Shown here: one piece after another, positions 11,000-22,790 of the stretch
Numbering within the stretch: position 1 is the stretch's first letter
Layout: each line of letters starts with the position of its first letter
Source: Pinus tabuliformis
Taxonomy: Eukaryota > Streptophyta > Pinopsida > Pinales > Pinaceae
Assembly: GCA_031772625.1 (NCBI GenBank)
Contig: CM062814.1
Location: forward strand, 821,880,757 to 821,944,756
Direction: 5' to 3'
DNA length: 64,000 bases
Translations under genes and position numbers: made by a program
Notes under the pieces: generated by a model
Databases searched by the model: none
What the model was told of the DNA's origin: nothing
What the model saw: the letters and a program-made list of their open reading frames with translations, nothing else

Positions 11000-12375
11000 A
11001 AACCTGAGTACAACATGATGTTGTTGCAATGTAACCTACTTCAATTGCAGATAGAGAAATGAAATTTTGCTTCTTGCTAAGCTGAGAGACCATATAGCTT
11101 CCTAGAAACAAGGCTCCCCCATTAGTGATTTTTCTGTTATTAATACTAGTAGTCCAATTTTCATCTATGTATAATTTGAGAGTGGAATTTGAGCCTCTTG
11201 GTTACCACAAGCCAAAATATATGATTCCTTGTAGGTACCTAAAAATCCTCTTTGTTAAATTCACATGAGTCTCCTTTGTATTTGACTAAAATGTGCCCAA
11301 CACTCCTACTATTTCATTATGTCTAGTCTTGAGGCTATTAAATAAAGTAAGCTACCAAACATAGACATGTACATTGTCTTATCTAGTTTTAGAGATTCAT
11401 CATCCTTGTTGAGTTTACATCATGTCATCATGGTTGTGCTCACAGGTGCACAATTCTCCATGCAAAAACTCCTCAATATTTCTTTGAGATACTTATTTTG
11501 TGAAATGAAAGTTCATTTTCCTTATTGATGAATCTATTGTCTAAGGAAAAAGGATAATTCACCTAGCATAGACATTTCAAATTCCTTTTTCATATCAACT
11601 ATAAAACGTTTACTTATGAAATCAACATCACTTCTAAAAATTATATCATCAACATAAACAACAATGATAAAAAAATTATCATTCTCATCTTTGATAGAAG
11701 AATTTTTTTTTTTCCTTTCTTAAAACCTTACTGCTACAGGTATTTATCATTTTCACTCATGGCCTTCGTCTTCTAATAGTTGGAATCCTTCTAGCTAATC
11801 AATATATACTTCTTATGTAAATCTCCATTTAGGAATGTTGATTTGACATTCATCTAATAAACTTTAAAACTTTTGAATCATGCAAAAGCCAAAACATTCT
11901 TATGGCTTCAAGTCTGGGAACCAGGGAAAATTTTAGAGACCAATATTCATAGATGGGCTAATTTTCCAGGTTTTTTTCCAAAAAATACTTTCTATTTTCA
12001 TTTTTTCTAAAAAACTATTCACATACATTTTATAGAATAAAATTATTTACCTTAAAAATCACCAAAATTTTATAGAGACCATATAAAATTATTAGAAATT
12101 TGAATATTTTTACAAAAAATATCACCAAATATTTTCTTCAAAGTCGATTCCTTCTACTTTTGCATACCCTTTACATACTAGCCTGCCTTTGTTCCTGAAT
12201 ACCTTTCCATGTTTATTCAACTTATTCCAAAATTCCCACTTAGTTCCAAGAACATTCTTGTCCTTGTGTCTTGGCATAACTTCCCATGTCTTATTCTTTT
12301 ACATTTGGCCCAGTTCTTCATTCATAGCCTTAACCCAATGTTCATCTTGAATAGCTTGTGAAAAAAATTGGGGTT
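11000..12375 (-). pseudogene. Ty1/copia reverse transcriptase and RNase H N-terminal part
   Basis: Minus-strand translation opens with DEHWVKAMNEEL and KNKTWE, then GTKWEFWNKLN and RLVCKGYAKVEGIDFE, the N-terminal copia RT signature. The catalytic YVDD box lies at about 11639-11656, followed by KEFEMSMLGELSFFL. Next come CAPVSTTMM, SMFGSLLYL and, near 11000-11060, YIATTSCCTQV, the start of RNase H. Stops and frameshifts occur throughout, with the worst stretch around 11900-12120 between the palm blocks. The frame continues in the fragment at 6801-7049 once J is removed. Confidence 0.88.
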
Positions 12376-12912
12376 CCATCAAGGATAGTGGGGAAAAGTT
12401 TTCATGGATTGATGTTTCTATAAACGATCTTCTAGTTTGAGCTCTTTATTCTTTATTTCCAACTATTTGATTGCATAGATGGTGTTTTTTAATATAAATG
12501 GATGGAGTTTTTGGATGTAGTGATTCTTCCACTTTTTCTTCATAATCCTTTTGTTCTTCCTCTTCCGAGTCTTAATTTTCTTGTGGCTAAGGTTGAGGCA
12601 AGTCTTCATATACTTTTACGTCAATGCTTTCAACCACTTTTCATATCCTTATGTTGTAACATTTTGTAGCCCTTTCTTTTGCATACATACCTAAGAAAAA
12701 TTCCTTCATCTATTCTAGAATAAAAATTTCCCAAATTGTATTCATTTATCTTTATGCAATGTTTTCTTCCAAATACCTTGAAGTGTTCAATTGTAGATGG
12801 TATGCTCTTCCATAATTCATAAGGTTTCTTTTTGTTGTTTACTTTTATTTGTGCCCTATTCAAAATGAAAACAAATGTGTAGATTGCTTCTCCCCAAAGG
12901 CATCATTCACTC
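12376..12912 (-). pseudogene. Ty1/copia integrase C-terminus and IN-RT linker
   Basis: The frame contains WGEAIYTFVFILNRAQ, PYELWKSIPSTIEHFKVFG and DEGIFLRY, the conserved C-terminal copia integrase block, then an acidic linker (a run of Glu after NxDSE) leading to RT. One long part, 12630-12863, is free of stops. The catalytic core lies on the other side of a 306-bp insertion (12917-13222). Position, order and motifs agree with a Tork-like copia element, though the lineage is inferred. Confidence 0.85.
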
Positions 12913-12916
12913 GAGG

Positions 12917-13222
12917 GGATATCATAGAGAATTTTGGTACCTTGGAGCAATAAAAGTACTCATATCTACACAAAATATGGCACATGTTTAGGGGAGCCTA
13001 CAAACTATAGATAGGTTATGCCATAAATTTAATAAATAATAAATTTCCAAATAGTTTTGATCAGGGCAAAGAGTCATTTAATGATCACTTTTTCAATAAT
13101 GTTGGAAATTTATCCAATCATTCTTCTTGTTCTAATGTGCCTTATGGAAAAGAAGAGAATGATAATGAAAATAGTCAAGTTACTTATGTTGATGGTTTTG
13201 ACCTTGAGAATATTGACTTTTA
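12917..13222. mobile_element. 306-bp insertion in copia integrase, flanked by CGAGG
   Basis: CGAGG occurs at 12912-12916 and 13223-13227. On the minus strand the integrase reads up to NEASFP just outside the right copy and resumes at WGEAIYTF just outside the left copy; a functional integrase has only a few residues between these blocks. The inserted 306 bases lack TG...CA ends and clear inverted repeats. Its plus strand holds an open Asn-rich frame of about 60 codons (13038-13244) that may be chance. It could be a MITE-like insert or filler DNA from break repair. Confidence 0.6.
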
Positions 13223-13930
13223 CGAGGAAAACTGGCTTCATTGAGCATTGTTCATGTCGTTTCTTGCATTGTTTTATTTTTTCTTTCAACAACTATGCTT
13301 TGATGTGGTGTCTTGGAAACAGATAGTTGTCTCCTAATCCCATTATTTTCACATTATTTATTACATTCATTAGAGGTAAACTTGCCTCCTCTATCTCATC
13401 TCAAACATTTGATTTTTCATATTAGCCTCATTTTAAACGAGAGCCTTAAAAGTTTTAAATATCTCAAATGCCTCATATTTTTCTCCAAGAAATATGAACC
13501 ACACCATTCTTATGTAATAATTAAAGAACATCATAAAATATCTCTCACCTTCTAAAGTCTATGTATTGGTTGGTCTGCAGAGGTTTGTATGAATCAATTG
13601 CATTAGCTTAGATGTGGAGTACTCTTTTGTTTTGAAGAATACCTTGGTTTTCTTCTCATGATGACATGGTTTATAAATAATATTATCTATTTTTTTACAA
13701 TTTTGGAATATCTCTTACAACCTATGATTTCCTTTTTTTGATTATATTTTCAAAATTGATATTACCTATCCTTGTATTCCATAACCAACTCTCATCCACT
13801 TTACCTACACAACACTTTTCTTCTTTTGCTCCAGAATATACACATTACTTGAGGTCGTGTTTGCCTTTGTGACTAGTTTTCTTGTTTGTGCTTTTCTTAT
13901 CTCACATTGTTTAGAATGAATTGTGAGATC
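13223..13930 (-). pseudogene. Ty1/copia pre-integrase and integrase core
   Basis: From right to left the minus strand gives IRKAQTRKLV, YILEQKKK, a zinc-binding remnant with PCHHEKKTK, then YSTSKLMQLIHTNLC with the first catalytic Asp replaced by Asn in the xHTDL-like motif. It continues with MVWFIFLGEKYEAFEIFK and, after a frameshift near 13400, CENNG, VSKTPHQSIVVERKNKTMQE and NEASFP. These are the gag_pre-integrase and rve core blocks in order. Loss of the Asp, multiple stops and frame changes mark it as inactive. Confidence 0.85.
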
Positions 13931-14050
13931 ATATCCTTGATCAGACAATTTGAATAACAATTAGGAGATTATGTTGTAGACCTTCAATATACAATACATT
14001 TTGAGCTTTTATTTTTCCATTATCAATAATAACAATGCCTTTTCTAACAT

Positions 14051-14170
14051 CCTTGTCGATGCATTGTTTCCAAGTATTGCTTTTCCTCCATATTCTTCCT
14101 TTAAGTTAAGAAATTTACTTTGATCTCCTATCATGTTACTTGAGCATCCACTATCAACTTACCATTTTCT
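14051..14170 (-). pseudogene. Ty1/copia aspartic protease remnant
   Basis: The minus strand reads VDSGCSSNMIGDQSKFLNL followed by GGKAILGNNAST. DSG is the catalytic motif of the retropepsin that cleaves the polyprotein, and the GNN-like flap region follows at the usual distance. One TAA precedes the motif, where the copia consensus has a Trp/Tyr-type residue. Only the active-site half is recognisable. Confidence 0.8.
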
Positions 14171-14754
14171 TTCTTGTTTTGAACATACAGTGAAATACCA
14201 CATTCTTCTTGAGTCTCTTTCTTCTTTTTCCATACTTTTGAGTGTTATTCCTTATGATTGAACATGCCTTCTTGTTGTTGTTTTAGTAGACTGGTGGAGT
14301 TCTTTCTAAAATTTCATGCTTTGCGCCCATATTTAAAGCTCTTATAGCATTTAATTTTTTTCTAGTAGAGGATCAAATGAGTTTTAATTTCTAACTGCAT
14401 TTTTGTTTAGATTTGTAGGATTTATCTTCCCATAAACAGTATGTGAATTCTCATATGTTTCTTTCTTTTTGTTTCTCATATAATCAACTCTATAATTTAT
14501 TGCCTTTGACCAACACTATTATAGGAATAGAAATAACACAACAAGAGATTTTGATACATGTAATAAACAAACCTTTGTGAGGAAATAGATATTATGATCC
14601 AATCTTGATTGAAGGAATATTTAGGTATCTATTTCTCCTTTATTTATGAAACTGTTGGTAGGGTCATATTTTTGTTGAGTTGTAACTTAATTTTTGGTGC
14701 TTCTTTCATTGTTAATATAATTTTTTAGTGCATCAGCAAAGTTTTTTAAGTTCT
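14171..14754 (-). pseudogene. Ty1/copia gag remnant with degenerate zinc knuckle
   Basis: Near 14290-14360 the minus strand gives KIKCY...FKYGRKA-NF, a worn CCHC knuckle missing some Cys. Towards 14754 the frames are helical and Lys/Asn-rich but too broken to follow. The segment ends where the LTR at 14755 begins, so the N-terminal gag and 5' LTR of element C have been displaced or lost. Confidence 0.5.
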
Positions 14755-15323
14755 TGTTGTAGCGGCTACAACCACTATCCAAATTTTTTCCCTAGCTTCG
14801 TTTTGGAGCCTCCCTACCAACCTTTCACAGCAACATGTCTTGCTTCATCAAGTACACAAGCTTCAGTGATTTTATTACAGAAAGGCAGCCTGTCTATCAG
14901 AGCTTGGTGCATTCCCCTCACAGGTTGTTTCTTTGGACTTGGTCCAACTGGAGGCTAAGCAGCTCCTTCAAGAAATTTCACAATTCTGGAGGGCAACCAT
15001 CCTTCCCTCCAGAAATTATGCAATTCAGTCTGGCAGTGTGTTGGGCTCTAGAATTTCACAATTCTGCCAGTCAGGCTTCATCCAAAAAATGCACAATTCT
15101 TCCCAGCAGGGCTACTCAGCCCAGGAATTGCGCAATCATGGGTAACAGTCAGTGCTCTGCCCAGAAATTGCGTAAATCTCCTGGGCAGCCAACCCAACTC
15201 CCTTTTAGAAATGCGCATTTTCTCCCAGCAATTGAGCAGCCTCTTGCATGTGTAGTTGGTTGACTGGTTCCCTACTGGACCAAGCAAAATGATTTTCATG
15301 CTGAGCTTCTTCTCCCAAGGCAG
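14755..15323 (+). mobile_element. Partial LTR of the long-LTR family (copy N3)
   Basis: It starts TGTTGTAGCGGCTACAACC, the same start as the LTRs at 27261 and 63185 and the reverse complement of the LTR ends at 43161 and 50898. It then shares GTTTTGGAGCCTCCCT and the family's repeated AAATTGCGCAA-type words (14980-15240). The match continues to the gap at 15324; after the gap the family is no longer recognised. It may be a solo LTR, a 5' LTR, or an assembly end. Confidence 0.8.
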
Positions 15324-15423
15324 NNNNNNNNNNNNNNNNNNNNNNNNNNNNNNNNNNNNNNNNNNNNNNNNNNNNNNNNNNNNNNNNNNNNNNNNNNNNN
15401 NNNNNNNNNNNNNNNNNNNNNNN
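15324..15423. other. Assembly gap of 100 N
   Basis: Exactly 100 undetermined bases, the conventional length for a gap of unknown size. The sequences on either side belong to different elements, so true adjacency is not assured. Confidence 1.
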
Positions 15424-15874
15424 TTCTACCGTCAAAGTCACTACAGACCTATTGAAAAATCAAACCCTAGGCCTAAACTTCGTTGAAATCCACTAAAACA
15501 CTCAACTCACAAAACAAGTTCAGTGAAAATTCTTGACAGGGTACTAAAGGATCTGGGTAGAAAACACTAAGAAAAATCAAAATCTAAAAGCAATTAAAGC
15601 AAAAAATGGACTTTTCCTAAATTTTACTGGAAGACGCAGGCAACCCGTTATAACAGGTGCGGGCCCGCTCTGTGCAAACGGCAACAGCGCGTCCAAAAAC
15701 GCACTGTGCAGTACTCAGAGGGTGCGTCCTTCTGGAAAAAATGAAGAAAAAACCAAATCTAACTAAATCTAAAGCTAAGCCACCCAAATACTAATTCTCA
15801 CAGTCAAAAACCAGAAAATAAAAAATGATTTTCTCAAAGCAAAGTTCACATAAAGGAAAAGACTCTCTCATTAA
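15424..15874. other. Leader region of element G, no gene seen
   Basis: This follows, on the minus strand, the primer-binding site at 15875-15894. It holds a GC-rich patch at 15655-15730 with GCGGGCCCGC and repeated GCGTCC/ACGCAC words, whose relatives GGACGCACCT recur inside the LTR at 16685-16745. No reading frame is recognised. Confidence 0.5.
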
Positions 15875-15894
15875 TGGAGTCCCCAGAGTCGCCA
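15875..15894 (-). promoter_or_regulatory. Primer-binding site of element G
   Basis: The minus strand reads TGGCGACTCTGGGGACTCCA three bases inside the LTR end at 15898. This resembles the TGGCGACTC-type site of Ogre/Tat elements, reported to pair with tRNA-Arg; the tRNA identity is from general knowledge, not tested here. Confidence 0.65.
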
Positions 15895-15897
15895 ATT

Positions 15898-16947
15898 TGT
15901 CACACGGAATTGGTCAAGGGTGCGGACACGGCTGACCTTCCTAGAAGTCTAAGACATTCTAATGACAAACAAGACAAAATGGAGTGATCTTTCTCTAAAT
16001 ACACCTTTTATAACATGAAAACTACAAGTGTTTAGGCTTACCTTATTCCAAAACGCTGTTGTTGAGGTTCGTTCTTGACGATCCGGATGAGCTCCTCCTT
16101 CAAGTCAATTCCTGCAACCACAAACAATCAAACAATTACCAAGCACTTGCATTTCATATAATAAAACATATATTCAACATGCAGACCAAGGAACACATGA
16201 AATAACTCATTAACACAAGCTATTGAGAAAAATAAACCAGATTGTATTAATAACGAAACAAAGAAACTCTTACAACCTGGCCTTGGTGTTGTGCAAGTTC
16301 CTCCCAGGGTCCATCAAGGGTTTTCCTCTACTTGACAAAGTTCACCCACTTCCAAGTAGAATCAAGCAAGAGACAATCTCTCCTCACAAGGTTCTAAATG
16401 GGAGTCCTAATTCCTGCAGCATTTACCCAAAGAAAATGTATAGCTTCAACCTCCCTTCCCTCTGGCTCAATGTCTTTATTTATAGTGCTGTAAAGAGGTT
16501 ATTCAGGTCCACCATCAATGGGATAATCCCCCTCTTTGGGTGGATAGCTCCCTTATTGATGGGATAAGTTCCCCCTTAATAGAGATACAAACCAACTGGA
16601 GGCGCATCCAATTCATCAAACCGACCTCTAGAAAGTTCTAGAAGTAACCACAAGTAACTTTTTTAAGATGAAACTCGCGCATTTTGCCTTTTACAGAAGG
16701 ACGCACCTGTCCCTTAACATACAGAGCGTCCAAGGACGCACCTTTTGTGAACATGGTCACGTCCCCGCAGGTAAGGCTAGAGAGAACTTGCGACCCCAGA
16801 GATAAACATATTTTTGACAAGACTTTCTCTCTTCTTTGAGTTTGAGATAGATAGCAGAGGCATAAGACTTGCCTAAGAGGGTAGCATGACTGTTGATTTG
16901 AGCCATACTAACTGTAAGTGGTCATGGTGACATTTTTTAGTGTAACA
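15898..16947 (-). mobile_element. 5' LTR of minus-strand element G
   Basis: Ends are TGTCACACGG (plus side, 15898) and GTGTAACA (16947), giving TGTTACAC...GTGTGACA on the coding strand, a matched TG...CA pair. A TATA box lies at 16477-16485 on the minus strand and the primer-binding site directly follows the inner end. Length is 1,050 bp. No second LTR is visible on the other side of the gap. Confidence 0.65.
16477..16485 (-). promoter_or_regulatory. TATA box in LTR of element G
   Basis: The plus strand TATTTATAG reads CTATAAATA on the minus strand, about 465 bases from the upstream LTR edge. Confidence 0.55.
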
Positions 16948-19900
16948 ACTATATGCCTTCCTTAACCTTAATATTAAAACGATGCATTTATTCTCCTTTA
17001 ACTAGTTTTTCCCTTAATTGTATATCAATGTTCTATGAATTCCTCTTGATATATTTTCATCTCCTAAACTAAATTTGGAACTCTGCGTGAAAGTAGTGGT
17101 GTTCAACTTTTAACAAGAAGTTTATCACTAATTACACTCTATTCAAATCTCAACCCCAATTTCTTTAAATGTGGAAATCCTAAATTTAATGGCGTAAGAT
17201 CCAAATTCTCACACAATATAATCGGAAGATACAACAATTTGGATGGTTTTTAAGTATTACACTTGGATATGACTATGCTTTTCCTCTAATCTAGATATCT
17301 CTTTGATATGGATATTTCCTTAGATCTAGATAACTCTTTGGTTTTGATATCTCTTCCAACATGAATAGCACTTTGATTCAGTTATCTGAAATATAGCTTA
17401 AACTTGTGGTTGGACTATTGTCTACAACTTGGATAGCCAAAGACTATATTTAGTTGTTGGGAAAATAGTTTGCATGGACAGAAATCCATGGTGGGAACTT
17501 TTACATTTCTGTAAACTAATGAACCAAAAAGAAAAGTTTTGGGTTTGTTAAAAGTTTGTGTTATAAGAAATTTGGACCTAGCCCAGTCTAAAGTCCTTAG
17601 ACTGCATTGTAATTGGATGGTGTTCTATGAACCCTGAAACTTGAACCAAAATTGGTATCCCAACTAATCAACCTTCAATTTCAATCCTTCCTACAACTAC
17701 TAACGAAAACAAATATGGTTCTACACTCACCATGATACAAAATTGCAACCATACACAGAATAAACACACTATTATATTGATTCAAACTAAAGAGGAAGAT
17801 TACATATTTATATTATGAGTACAATCTTCCTTAGGTTGGATTTGACTTCTTCACTTTGATTCTTATGCATCCTTATCCTCTCTAGTCTTTCTAACTTTTT
17901 TCAATTAAAAAATATCTTACATAGTGTTGTTTTACCTAAATCAACAAATTCAATAGCTTATTCTATATTATCTAACAAATTCATAATTTGGCTAAGTATA
18001 TCCCTTTTCGTATCAACTAAATGACACTCATCCTATCCTTTTTAACAATATAGATTCTTTATATAATTACAACTAGAAAAATATTCTAATTTAATAAAAT
18101 TAAGGAAACCAACTTCCTCTATCAAATAGATTGATCTAAGAAGGTCAAAAATGGGTTTGTTTGGTATTAATGCTCTTACATTACATGGTATCATGGTATG
18201 TGTTGATGTTCACATTTCTTGACAACATTTTAATTAATGGAAAATCTAATAATGACATAATTAATTAGATTTGTAATTGGGTGTAGAAATGTGGATGTTA
18301 CATCCCCATCCCCCTTAAAGGAGCACCATCTTCATTGTTCATGCCACTCTTGGTGTCTTGTTCCTTCCACTAGTCCGGCCATGGTATTTGTCTTTCACTA
18401 TTTGGTTACCTCCAAACTTATGGCATTCTAGCCTAAGCCTACATCAGAGATCAAATAGATATGTATGTTATAGCCATTTATACAGTAATTATCTTATCCA
18501 TAGAATTTTTCAAATCCATAACGTGATATGCATTTTAGAATAATTATGACATTTCAATGCAATACTTATTTTTTGGTTTCCCTTTGCTTCACAAGGATTT
18601 AATCCCATGTGAAAAAAAATTAGTTCATTGTTTGTTGAGACACACCCATGCACTCATGATCTCAATGATAATTTGACATGAATATTTCACCATATATTCA
18701 TTTAATATAGAATTGGGAATCCCCTTCTTTACTAAACAATCCCTTGGGAAATCCATCTTACCAAGGCTTTCTTGCATAGGAAGGCTAAAGTGACTTAGAT
18801 ATTCTTACAACTAAGGCATCCCTTTAGCTTGCTCTAATATGATACAACACCTCTCATAGCATAACTCGTGGTGGTCAAGGCATGTCATAGGGTTGTCATG
18901 TCATCATGATGGATCTGTTCCTAGGATTTTCAACTTCACAACCATTATATATCCTTATTGGATAGATGCATCATTTCACGTGTATTATTTACATATAGTT
19001 TCCATGAAATATTATGATCATAATAATTTTCAATGAGAAATTTATTCTTCCCAAACCTATTTCATTAAGAGAAACCACATTTCACAAATATGATATTATT
19101 CTTTTAATGTTTGGCCTCTTTCATGTGGTAGCAACTAGCCTTCATTATGGGATTACCTTCACCACCATATTCAAGGCCATTCGACATGCAATATGTACTT
19201 TCACTTAGCCATAAAATATTGGTATTCCTTAATATGATCCTCTCAGTATATCATTTACAATATCCCTTAAAATGATTTTAAAATTGTTACGCACTCAACA
19301 ATTCAATTATTTCCCTCTGCATGCCACATAAACTGAAAATAAAACATCATTGCATTATATATACATACATTACCATCATTCTAATAAATTCGTAATGAAA
19401 TTAAAATTGTATTCCAACAAAACCAAAATAAATCATTGTTGAGAATAATCATTCTCTCTACTCATATACATGTCTCATAATTCATGGATAACCAATTTAC
19501 ATTTTTCTTTTTGTGGGGAAATGGACCCACATCACTTATTCTAATAATCAATAGTTTCTTAAAATATTGGAATATTTTTCCACTCATGATATTCAATCAT
19601 GCAACTTATTTTTCCATACAATGATGCTCCCATTCAATACATCAAACATGTATATCTCAAATATTTCATTAATTTTTATTTTTATTTTTTTCGAATAGAA
19701 TGCTTAGTTTCTTTCTCATAACTCACTAGGTATTTATGAAAAGAATACAATCACACATCAAATATTTCATGATTATCCATTCAACTAGGAAAAACAAACA
19801 TCCATGCTCATGTGCCTTACCAACACTCTTATTTTTCATAATTAAATATCATGTTCACAAGTAAAATTGCTTGGCCAATCCTCATGGCCTCATGCACACA

Positions 19901-20712
19901 ATGCAATTTTTTACATCAATTTCATGCATTCAAAATTTTCATGAATTACCTCAATGAATTATCATATACAATTTATCTTGTGAGTGTATTCTTCACTCAT
20001 TTAATTGTTATCCATTATGGTAGCTCAGTGCATGCATAATTACCAAGATTTTATTAATCTTTAGTGTTGGTAGTTCCCTACCTTGACCATACCCTAACTT
20101 GGTATAAATGAAAATCATCCACCCAATTAGAAACATATGAGTAAAGATAGAATTCTTACTAAATAAATTATTATCCGATTCCTCCAATTTACTTGTTTTG
20201 TTTTAGCATAGCTGATTTCTATATCTACATGGATGCAATCATAATTTTTAATGACACATATTAGCTAATAATTTCTAGGATTCCACATGAATCCTATGAT
20301 AGCCTTCTTGATAAACATACTCTTGTCACTTTACTCAATTTTTTCAATGGTTGAAGACACTTCTACTACCCTAAATTCCATTTCCACTAAATCAACTTTA
20401 CTATCAAATTCTTAAGAACTATCTACATCTTTTCCTATTCACAATTTCATCCCCAACATTAGCAACTAGGTCAATTATAGTTCATGTGCTACAACACCTT
20501 TTACTCAATATCCAATCTTAGATTAATTACATGCACTTAATTATGCATTTCCTTGATATTTTATTAATGCATTCATATATTAGCATTGTGTTGGCATTAT
20601 GGCTAATGTGTTGTCCTTGATGGAAACCAGCTTGACAAATATATCCTTGATGTCAACTTGATTATAATATGATGATTATGGAACTAATGCAGATGATAGG
20701 AATATTGGTACA
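16948..20712. other. AT-rich spacer, no gene seen
   Basis: No coding frame, domain or repeat pair was recognised in 3.8 kb. Around 18302-18322 the sequence GATGTTACA followed by TCCCCATCCCCCTTAAAGG reads on the minus strand as a purine tract followed by TGTAACATC, so an LTR of a minus-strand element may end there. I could not find its partner. The rest is long AT-rich sequence with short A/T runs. Confidence 0.45.
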
Positions 20713-21947
20713 TGTTAATTTTCATAGGGCTATATTGTTCTTTGATTTGATAATTGCATTTTTTTCATTAACGCATTAAGTTCACCCCATAACATCATAG
20801 CATTATTCAGATTTACATTATTATTCGTCATCATATGAAACTATTTAGAAAGAACAATATCATCATCATCAATGTAATGGAAAATAAAGGAAAATAGAAG
20901 AAAAACATTCACACATAGGGACACCAAGAATGGTCGGAGACCAGGGAAAAATCCATTATGGGGAAAACCCTTGCAAATTCTTCTTCTTCTAGGTTTTCAT
21001 CAAATGATTCAGCAAAAGAGAGTACAATGATCCATATCTTCATCTATGCAACTAGCCAGCAAAATAAACTACAACATCTATGGATTAAACCCAACAAATG
21101 TTATACTCAAAATACTAATTTTGAAGTCTGTACTGAACTATCACTGACTACTGTCAACTGCCAAACCCTGTGGTCGTGAGCGAAATCTTCAGACAACTGA
21201 GATTTCATCTTTTAGTTCCTGGACGCATGGAGCAGGAGTCATCCAAGCGACTATGGATTCTTGGTTGCTCTCTGAAGCACTGTAAGCAAGCAAATATGGT
21301 CATATATTCCCATATCTATCTCAGAGACTCAATCACACCCTTCTAGATGTTATGTGAGTGACTGTAGTAGCCCAGATGCACCCTTGAGCCTAGTGAGCGA
21401 GTGACTAGGGTCGTCTTTGGTTTGAGGCAAGAAAGTGACTGCGTCTTTGAAAACTCTAACTCCCAGTCGCATACATAGTGAGTTTCTATGCGAATGGAAA
21501 ACTCCAATCGCACTCATGAGCCTTTATAGGAGTGACTATGGTCAAGATCATTCTGTGTTGTGCCTACTACTATGGCCCAAAACCCTAGATCTGAAATGCA
21601 AGCTTTATACTCTGCAATTTCACCTAAGAGCGAACCTATTCCTCTGGGGAAAAAAATCAGACCCGTGCGAGCCAAAAATCAAGATATAAGAGTGCCTCAT
21701 GATTGTGTCCAAATGAGGTACAGGTCACTTGTATTTATAGCCTTCCAAGAGGGTCCACTTTGCTTTAGGGCTGACCTTATCAAATTTGCACATGGAATAT
21801 TATTCATAAATACACTTTCCATTATCCAATTTGAGTGATTTTTAGGTCGATTTTGGTCCTCTCGAAAATATGAATTCAATGCAATCATTATATCCATCAA
21901 GTGAGGTGTCCAAACTGGAATTTGGCCATAGTTGCACATTTTTAACA
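20713..21947 (-). repeat. 3' LTR of element K
   Basis: The LTR starts TGTTAATTTTCATAGGG and ends GCACATTTTTAACA, a TGTTAA...TTAACA pair, 1,235 bp long. The first 740 bases match 26516-27260 closely, including ACCCTTGCAAATTCTTCTTC at about 20965 and 26770. The middle (21230-21560) carries many GCGACT/GAGTGACT words. A minus-strand TATA box is at 21732-21740. Confidence 0.9.
21732..21740 (-). promoter_or_regulatory. TATA box in K LTR
   Basis: The plus strand TATTTATAG within CTTGTATTTATAGCC reads GGCTATAAATACAAG on the minus strand, about 210 bases from the LTR's upstream edge on the coding strand. Confidence 0.6.
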
Positions 21948-21960
21948 TTCCCTCTCAACT
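21948..21960 (-). promoter_or_regulatory. Polypurine tract of element K
   Basis: The plus strand TTCCCTCTCAACT reads AGTTGAGAGGGAA on the minus strand and directly abuts the LTR start TGTTAAAAATG. Confidence 0.75.
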
Positions 21961-22289
21961 AGGGAGAATTCCACCTGCCAATATCTAACCATCGGTCGAC
22001 ATGGCATCCTGTCATCATATCCAATCTCAAGTAACATCACATATTATCACAGATAATCTCTTGCTTATTCATGCTTATCTCTTGCTTGTCCTTTCTCATA
22101 TGTTGAACATTCTCGAATCTAAAAGAAGAAGAATTTGATACCGGAGGGGGGCTTAGCTGACTACCACCCTTTGTTCATCTCACTGTTACCCAATATCTCT
22201 GTCAGCAATCTACTACATGGAATCTCATCAATGGGGAATCAATTCACATCATCATCAGAGAGCATATCATCAAGGAGCACATCTCAACC

Positions 22290-22790
22290 TAGAAACCATT
22301 GAAAAGGAGGAAGCTCCTATTGGACACTCTCACCTTATGTCCATGACAATGGGGAAGGTACTACAAGACACTCTCACCCCATGTTGAGAAATAGGATATC
22401 CAAATACATAGGGGAGAACATCTCAACCCTCATATCTCATCGTGGAGCTCATTCTCAACCCAAAATCATATAGGGGAGAAAATCTCAACCCAATCCTATT
22501 TCCTACTGATCTTCCCATTGATGACTCTAAGCAGTCATGTGGTAGAACCCCTGCATCATAATCGAATTGGGTTGTACACCCCAAGTACACTCTCAACCCT
22601 TTGGCCAGATGGGCAGTGGTATTCCCAACATGCTCTGCTTAGGGGTATGATGCCAATTGGGTATACTCTACATAGAGCATATAGGGGAGAAACATCTCTG
22701 ACCCTATGAAGATAGGGGAGTATCATCTCCAACCCTATGGGTAACAGATAGGGGTGATACCCTATTTTCCAGAGTTCCCTCAACCCTAAG
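22290..22790 (-). repeat. Degenerate array in K, GGGTTGAGATGTTCTCCCC-like
   Basis: At least eight variants of GGGGAGAACATCTCAACCC and related words occur here at 30-60 base spacing, interspersed with ATAGGGG. The array generates spurious ORFs on both strands. Confidence 0.7.

Larger units (their letters stand above)
6801..14754 (-). mobile_element. Ty1/copia element C (interrupted, partial)
   Basis: Read on the minus strand the fragments occur in the order gag remnant (14171-14754), protease (14051-14170), pre-integrase and integrase (13930-12640), RT and RNase H (12375-11000), and finally the RNase H tail (7049-6801). This is the canonical Ty1/copia order, with integrase before RT. A 3.94-kb insertion splits RNase H and a 306-bp insertion splits integrase. 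The 5' end is cut by an LTR of another family at 14755; the 3' LTR was not delimited. All domains carry stops and frameshifts, so the element is dead. Confidence 0.85.

Noticed and set aside
13057..13326. 89-codon plus-strand Met/Leu/Ile-rich frame
   Set aside because: Spans the 306-bp insert and antisense integrase; composition is that of AT-rich sequence read by chance.
15205..15486. Frames crossing the N gap
   Set aside because: Their middle consists of undetermined bases.
22556..22783. Overlapping frames on both strands near 22.6 kb
   Set aside because: Both are by-products of the GGGGAGAACATCTCAACCC-type array in K.
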